NCBI RefSeq assembly: GCF_008831285.2
Contig: NC_045150.1
Location: 15,809,362 to 15,873,361 of the forward strand
From: Nymphaea colorata
Taxonomy: Eukaryota; Streptophyta; Magnoliopsida; Nymphaeales; Nymphaeaceae
Direction: 5' to 3'
Length of the DNA stretch: 64,000 bases
Under the pieces are notes generated by a model that was not told the DNA's origin, made no database searches, and saw only the letters and a program-made list of their open reading frames with translations. Below, piece by piece: positions 59,566-64,000 of this stretch. Numbering within the stretch: position 1 is the first letter of the stretch; each line of letters opens with the position of its first letter. The position numbers and the translations under genes were made by a program.

Positions 59566-59909
59566 TTGTAGGTCTCAAGGCATTAGGTCTGGGGCAAAAT
59601 GAGACGGCTATTAAGTGCAATGGTTATAGTGTATTTTTTTCTATCTAACTTTACGTATATGATCTTAAGAATCAGCTGATATCAAACATATATTGAGCGT
59701 ATATTGAACAGTTTATTTTACATCAAAATTCTGATCATGGAGAAATCTCTATCTTCCTTAAGAACAAGTCAAACCAAACCATATTTCTTATAAAATTACT
59801 TTTTATTAACATGTTAGGATGTTTTTATTTTGTTTAAAACATTTTTAGCAACAAATTGAATGGTTTTATTTTTATCCATGACAAAACGGTTTGGGGTCTA
59901 CCAATTTCC

Positions 59910-59920
59910 TTCTCTCTCTC

Positions 59921-59956
<36 letters not shown>
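59910..59956. repeat. (TC)n(TA)n microsatellite
   Basis: Same TC-then-TA arrangement as at 59445. The preceding 400 bases of each site share wording (AATATTTTTT..., GGTCTGGGATCTGCCAATTA versus GGTTTGGGGTCTACCAATTT), so an old duplicated segment is likely. Confidence 0.85.
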
Positions 59957-59960
<4 letters not shown>

Positions 59961-61591
59961 TTAGATTTTAAAGGATGGTAATGACTAAGTTGAAAAAAAG
60001 GAAACTAAGCTGTATTTTCATGAAAGGGGAATACCCTTTAAAAAAAAGGATGTCGATTAAGGAAATTGATTTATTCCCTCCTATGAGTGGTATTTTTGTC
60101 TCTTGAAAATAAAACTTCATTTTTATTTGTTCAACTTCATCTCAAACATCTCCCCTCCTTAAGATCCATGGCTCACATGATATCAATCTAATCAAGTATA
60201 TAAGGGTTTGGTAGCTATATCTATAGAAAATTTGAATAGTGATTTTGCCTATCAAGAATCATCTAGCTCACTTGCACAATTGAGAGAAAATTTTGATGGA
60301 CATATTCGCTATACAGTATTAATGAAGAATTTTTTATAACCAAAGTCACAATTGACTCACCGCAATTGACATATACCTATGTTGTTTGAATCGCGATTCA
60401 AATGTGCCAAACCAATTTGGGTGGGCAATTGCTGTGTGTCACTTAATGCTCATTTTTGTATTAATATTATTTTACAGATTTTGGGCTTTTATTTCATATG
60501 CTTATTTATTTATCCAAAAAATAAAATTCACATGTTTCAGCTGACCGATTCAGCAGCCTGACCGATTCGAGGGGTTATCTTTTCTTTTTCCAGTTCGAAT
60601 TCTGAACACTTAATTGGTAAGTTCGTTGCAGGGTGAATTAAATATTCCAACATCAAATTAACTTGTTATGCAGTCACATTGCAGAGCCTCTGGCTACGTG
60701 GCAGTATCATTAGAAAATGAAGCTCTAACACAAGCTGAAAAATTAATCCCCACAGTTTCCAAAGAATATAAAGAAGCGTAGTTCTAGTTAAGGAAGAAGA
60801 AAATATTCACTTGTACATGCACAAAGAGAAAACAACCTCTGACTCAAGAGTAGTTGGTACTTTGATATTCCAATTCTAGTGCTGGCAAAGTAAAGATTGT
60901 CACAGGGACATGCCATTTAACTTTGGTAGCACAATTCCTAAAAAATTGCACGAACAGTTGCTTCGGAACAAGAATACCACGAAAATGTTTAGATATTAAA
61001 AATTAGAGAACTTCATTTTGTTTGGTAAATGAAAAAGAACTCATGTCCATAGCAGCTATTATAAAATAAAAGATTGGATTCAATCTGCTAATATTAACTT
61101 AGTTGTTTGATCACATGCACCCAAGTATATATATTACCCATAGAAACCAATTTTGCAACAACCAGCAGAATTTTGGCCAACCGATTGGATCAGATAGCAA
61201 ACTGAGCCGAATATTTCGGATCAAGTTCCAACTCGGCTGATTTTACTTGGTCCTTTTTATCATATCGTTCTCATTAAACATGGCGATATCTGGGGCTTTA
61301 CCCCACAGGAAAACACCCTTTTGGAAATACACATCTTTTGTGATGCCCAATAGACTTGTTAATCTGCTATATATATATATATACACTGCTATAAATAGTA
61401 CATGGTTTCGTGTAGGCATTTTCATTCCATTGCATGGTTATTTTGCCATTTACTTTTCAATTTAGTTTTTTTTATCAAATGTCAACCGGTCCATCATGTC
61501 AAAATCTTTCTAGTTACAAGCACTAGCTTTTTATTTTACCCACAAGTCAAATTCAGGTGATCTAACGTTTTATTATTGTTATATGTTTTGG

Positions 61592-61596
<5 letters not shown>

Positions 61597-61642
<46 letters not shown>
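61597..61642. repeat. (TA)n microsatellite
   Basis: Uninterrupted TA run of about 46 bp; a short one lies at 61369-61382. Confidence 0.95.
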
Positions 61643-61645
<3 letters not shown>

Positions 61646-62854
61646 CAATAAACTTGTCAATGTGCTGATGATGGTATGCCAACTAGATTAATCTCTGCAT
61701 TGGCAGTGTTTTGTGTTGGAAAACTAATTTAGCAACGGGAAACATATTCCGTTCCTGTCGCTTCCAAGCTATGGACTATGAAATTAATCAGAGTTAATCC
61801 TTTGACTGGGACTATCAATATATATGAAGCTAAGTAATATTTTGAAGCGGTAATCAGAATAAGTATATTCCCGCAAAACTACAGGCTTTTGAAAACCTGT
61901 TGGGTTGTATTGCACATAGTTGGCCAACTTGCTGGGCTGAATTAGGAATTGCTTGAGTCAGCTCGTATCACCTGCAAATCTGGCCACGAGTTAAGGTATG
62001 AGCGAGTTAGAACTTGACTCACCCCTAACTCGACCCGGCTGGACAAAAATTGTCATTGACTTGCCCAAAATCACACCGACTTGTCTAAAATTGTCTTACT
62101 TGGTTGCAGTAAAAATACATTGGCAAGTAACCATTTAGAAAGTTACAGACCTTACTTCATTGATATCCTACAAAAATAGCATTGTCACCTGACTCGGCTC
62201 AGTTTATAAGTCAACTTGTTGACCCAGTGACTCCGACTTGGTCTTCTACTGATCCGAGTTAGAGTTAGAGTTAGGAATTTGCCAATTATCGTATTACATT
62301 TATAAAATAAATGAATAATATTCACAAATTTCAAGAAATACATTAATTAAACAGAGGGAAATAGTAAGGTCATGCCAATGACGTCTTCAAGTAGCACCAT
62401 CTTTGTGGGACATGAGTAGAGTCAGATTGCATGGTTCAGTGTCGATTACACTACTCATGGCCTCAATGGACACAGGCTTTTTGTTCCACCACTTTCTTTT
62501 TCAAGGATTCTGCATGCATGTTTTTTTCCTTGTCAATGATCTTTATTGGTGCAAAAAATCATCAGTAAAAAATGGGAACCATCAGTCACAAGTTTACTAA
62601 TGTGATTGATGATGTCAAAGAAGCGCGTCAACGATATTTTTTGCTGAAGTAATTTGCACACGTCAGTTAAGAGGATAATGATTCTCGAGAAAGAATGATA
62701 AAAAAAAAGCATCAGTTTGGATACCCTTGATTTAATAGTATTCGAGATCTTCAAGACTTGAAAACTGTAGATTTAAGACTAGACTCTTTCCCCTCTGATC
62801 TTAAATCCTATTTTTTCTCAATGCAAAGAACTAAAACAAAAGCATGCTACATAA

Positions 62855-64000
62855 CAGCAAAGCATGAACTTATTTTTTTAAAATTCTCATACATTTAACT
62901 ATGTGTATCTTCATGCTAAGACCAGAACAATAAACCTTTTGGATGAGATACTGCTTGATCATGGATTCATTTTTTCCATGAATAAAGAATTAATTTCATG
63001 AGGCTAGGTTCACAAGCTGATAGCACAAAGCAGAGAGGTTGGGGGACAGCGTGAGGGTTTCAAACTTCTCATTGGACGGCGAGATGAAATACTTTTCCTG
63101 CTCACCCAACTATGATTGGCGCCTGCAGGAGCATTTGGTGGTTGTTATAACTTGAGTAATACAACCATATAAATGATTTTCCAACCATTTCACCAAATTG
63201 AAGGAATGGTGCTAGAATTCACTGCATTCTGTCAAACATGACATCAAATGTTGGTTACAAGTAGTTAAATGTGAACAAACTACTAGACAAGGAACATGAG
63301 AGATTGTTCAAAGCTTGTGTAGCCCAAATAAACTACTTAAATAATCTCTTCATTCTTCAATGCCTTTCCTGGTCTTCAAATGTGAGTAGTTGGGGGACGA
63401 TCAGCAATATGCATGCGAGTCAATATACGTCAAGCATTTCCAATTCAATCAAGCTTCAAGTGTCGACATCGAAGATGTCAGAGTAACTGAGTCATAAATG
63501 TCCATGTTCCATCCACACCAATTGCAACGTACTCAGCACGAGTCAATTCTTTGGAAGTTTTCAAGAGGTCCCTTAATTACGTATCAATATATTTAAATTT
63601 GAACCTTAGTGCTGAACCTATCTTTTGATCATGACATCTTTGGACACTTTTCTCCCGTCTTTTCAGTATAAAAAAAAAAGATAAAAAAAACCAAAAACTT
63701 TAATTGGCAGATAAAGGCATTTAAGGCAAGAGGCAACACTTGAGCCTATCACGAGGTGAATTGTAAGCTTCAACATGAAATTGGTGAAATATGTATTTAA
63801 CATAAAGACAAAAACTGAAGAAGAACAACTAATTAAAATGATAAGTAAGCATTAAATAACGGTGCCAAATTAAACACTGCCAGATAATATGAGCGCTTGA
63901 TTTCACTTGGCCCAAGTGCTATTTGAAGGAGGTTAGTTCAATAACTCATTAAACTCAAACTAATTAAACAAGCTTGGCACAAACTAAATCAATTCAAATC
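62855..64000 (-). repeat. 1.3-kb unit, copy 2, outer part
   Basis: Reverse complement of left 846-1940. It starts with the second copy of the 19-bp duplication (62855-62873) and continues exactly where the inner part at 49657 breaks off, so the two parts form one unit split by the 13.2 kb insertion. The homology continues past left 975 down to 846 and beyond the window end. Confidence 0.85.

Larger units (their letters stand above)
49658..62854 (+). mobile_element. 13.2-kb composite insertion with 19-bp target duplication
   Basis: The perfect 19-bp direct repeats at 49639-49657 and 62855-62873 border this segment. Removing the insert and one copy restores an uninterrupted unit collinear with 48130-48210. 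Inside, in order: plastid fragment, truncated Tat-type pol with its 3' LTR, an unassigned region with possible splice signals (57.6-58.6 kb), microsatellites and a short MITE-like block. Neither edge is an LTR or an obvious TIR, and there is no clean poly-A end, so whether one event or a nested series produced it is unknown. Confidence 0.75.
58626..62854. other. Non-genic right part of the 13.2-kb insertion
   Basis: AT-rich DNA with the microsatellites listed separately, a block of ACTCGACTCGG/GAGTTAGAGTTAG-type motifs at 61890-62280 that looks like worn transposon ends, and a MITE-like segment at 62690-62815 related to 10290-10440. No coding frame recognised. Confidence 0.45.

Noticed and set aside
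846-64000. Reading the 1-kb repeats as the two LTRs of one 15-kb retrotransposon, with the left copy as a solo LTR
   Set aside because: The unit has no TG...CA ends or primer-binding site, the tandem copy at 49115 continues directly into the second unit, and the only retroelement inside has its own polypurine tract and LTR start.

Overview
The window is nuclear DNA of a flowering plant. It is AT-rich and crowded with (TA)n and (GA)n microsatellites, hAT, CACTA and Tourist-type elements, a Ty3/gypsy relic of the Tat type, an LRR receptor-kinase pseudogene and a piece of plastid DNA. I cannot name the species. Intact protein-coding content is very low. The best intact nuclear gene candidate is a small secreted-peptide ORF with a TATA box, present once in each arm of a large inverted repeat.

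Layout. Positions about 975-16385 (left arm) recur in reverse complement at about 33926-49115 (right arm). They are collinear over some 15 kb, with 2-5 % substitutions over most of the length. The arms enclose a 17.4 kb spacer (16386-33825), and a 100-base N gap (33826-33925) sits exactly at the inner end of the right arm. Each arm carries the same insertions at the same sites: a 1-kb hAT element, a 0.26-kb hAT-like MITE, a CACTA terminus, a SINE-like segment, the peptide gene and a block of unassigned ORFs. Either this is a true inverted duplication or the second contig is the other haplotype joined back to front. The gap position makes the second reading a serious candidate.

The spacer holds a degenerate ATP-dependent DNA ligase exon, a clean Tourist-like MITE (22412-22575), an LTR fragment related to the retroelement farther right, several MITE-like blocks and an LRR-XII-type receptor kinase pseudogene on the minus strand (33474-30069). 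Most of the rest is non-genic.

Outside the right arm, a roughly 1.3 kb unit (left 975-2275) is tandemly repeated: unit 1 at 47890-49115, unit 2 from 49115 to beyond the window end. Unit 2 is split by a 13.2 kb insertion (49658-62854) bordered by a perfect 19-bp direct duplication. The insertion opens with a plastid fragment (rps8 with a nonsense mutation, infA, an intact rpl36, the start of rps11). rps11 runs in frame into the reverse transcriptase of a 5'-truncated Tat element, followed by a 44-bp tandem array, a polypurine tract and a long LTR with three further tandem-repeat families. The left arm has a single copy of the 1.3 kb unit whose outer half resembles unit 2 and inner half unit 1, as expected after unequal recombination that would have removed the insertion. 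I found no new enzymatic or defence system; the notable content is structural history.
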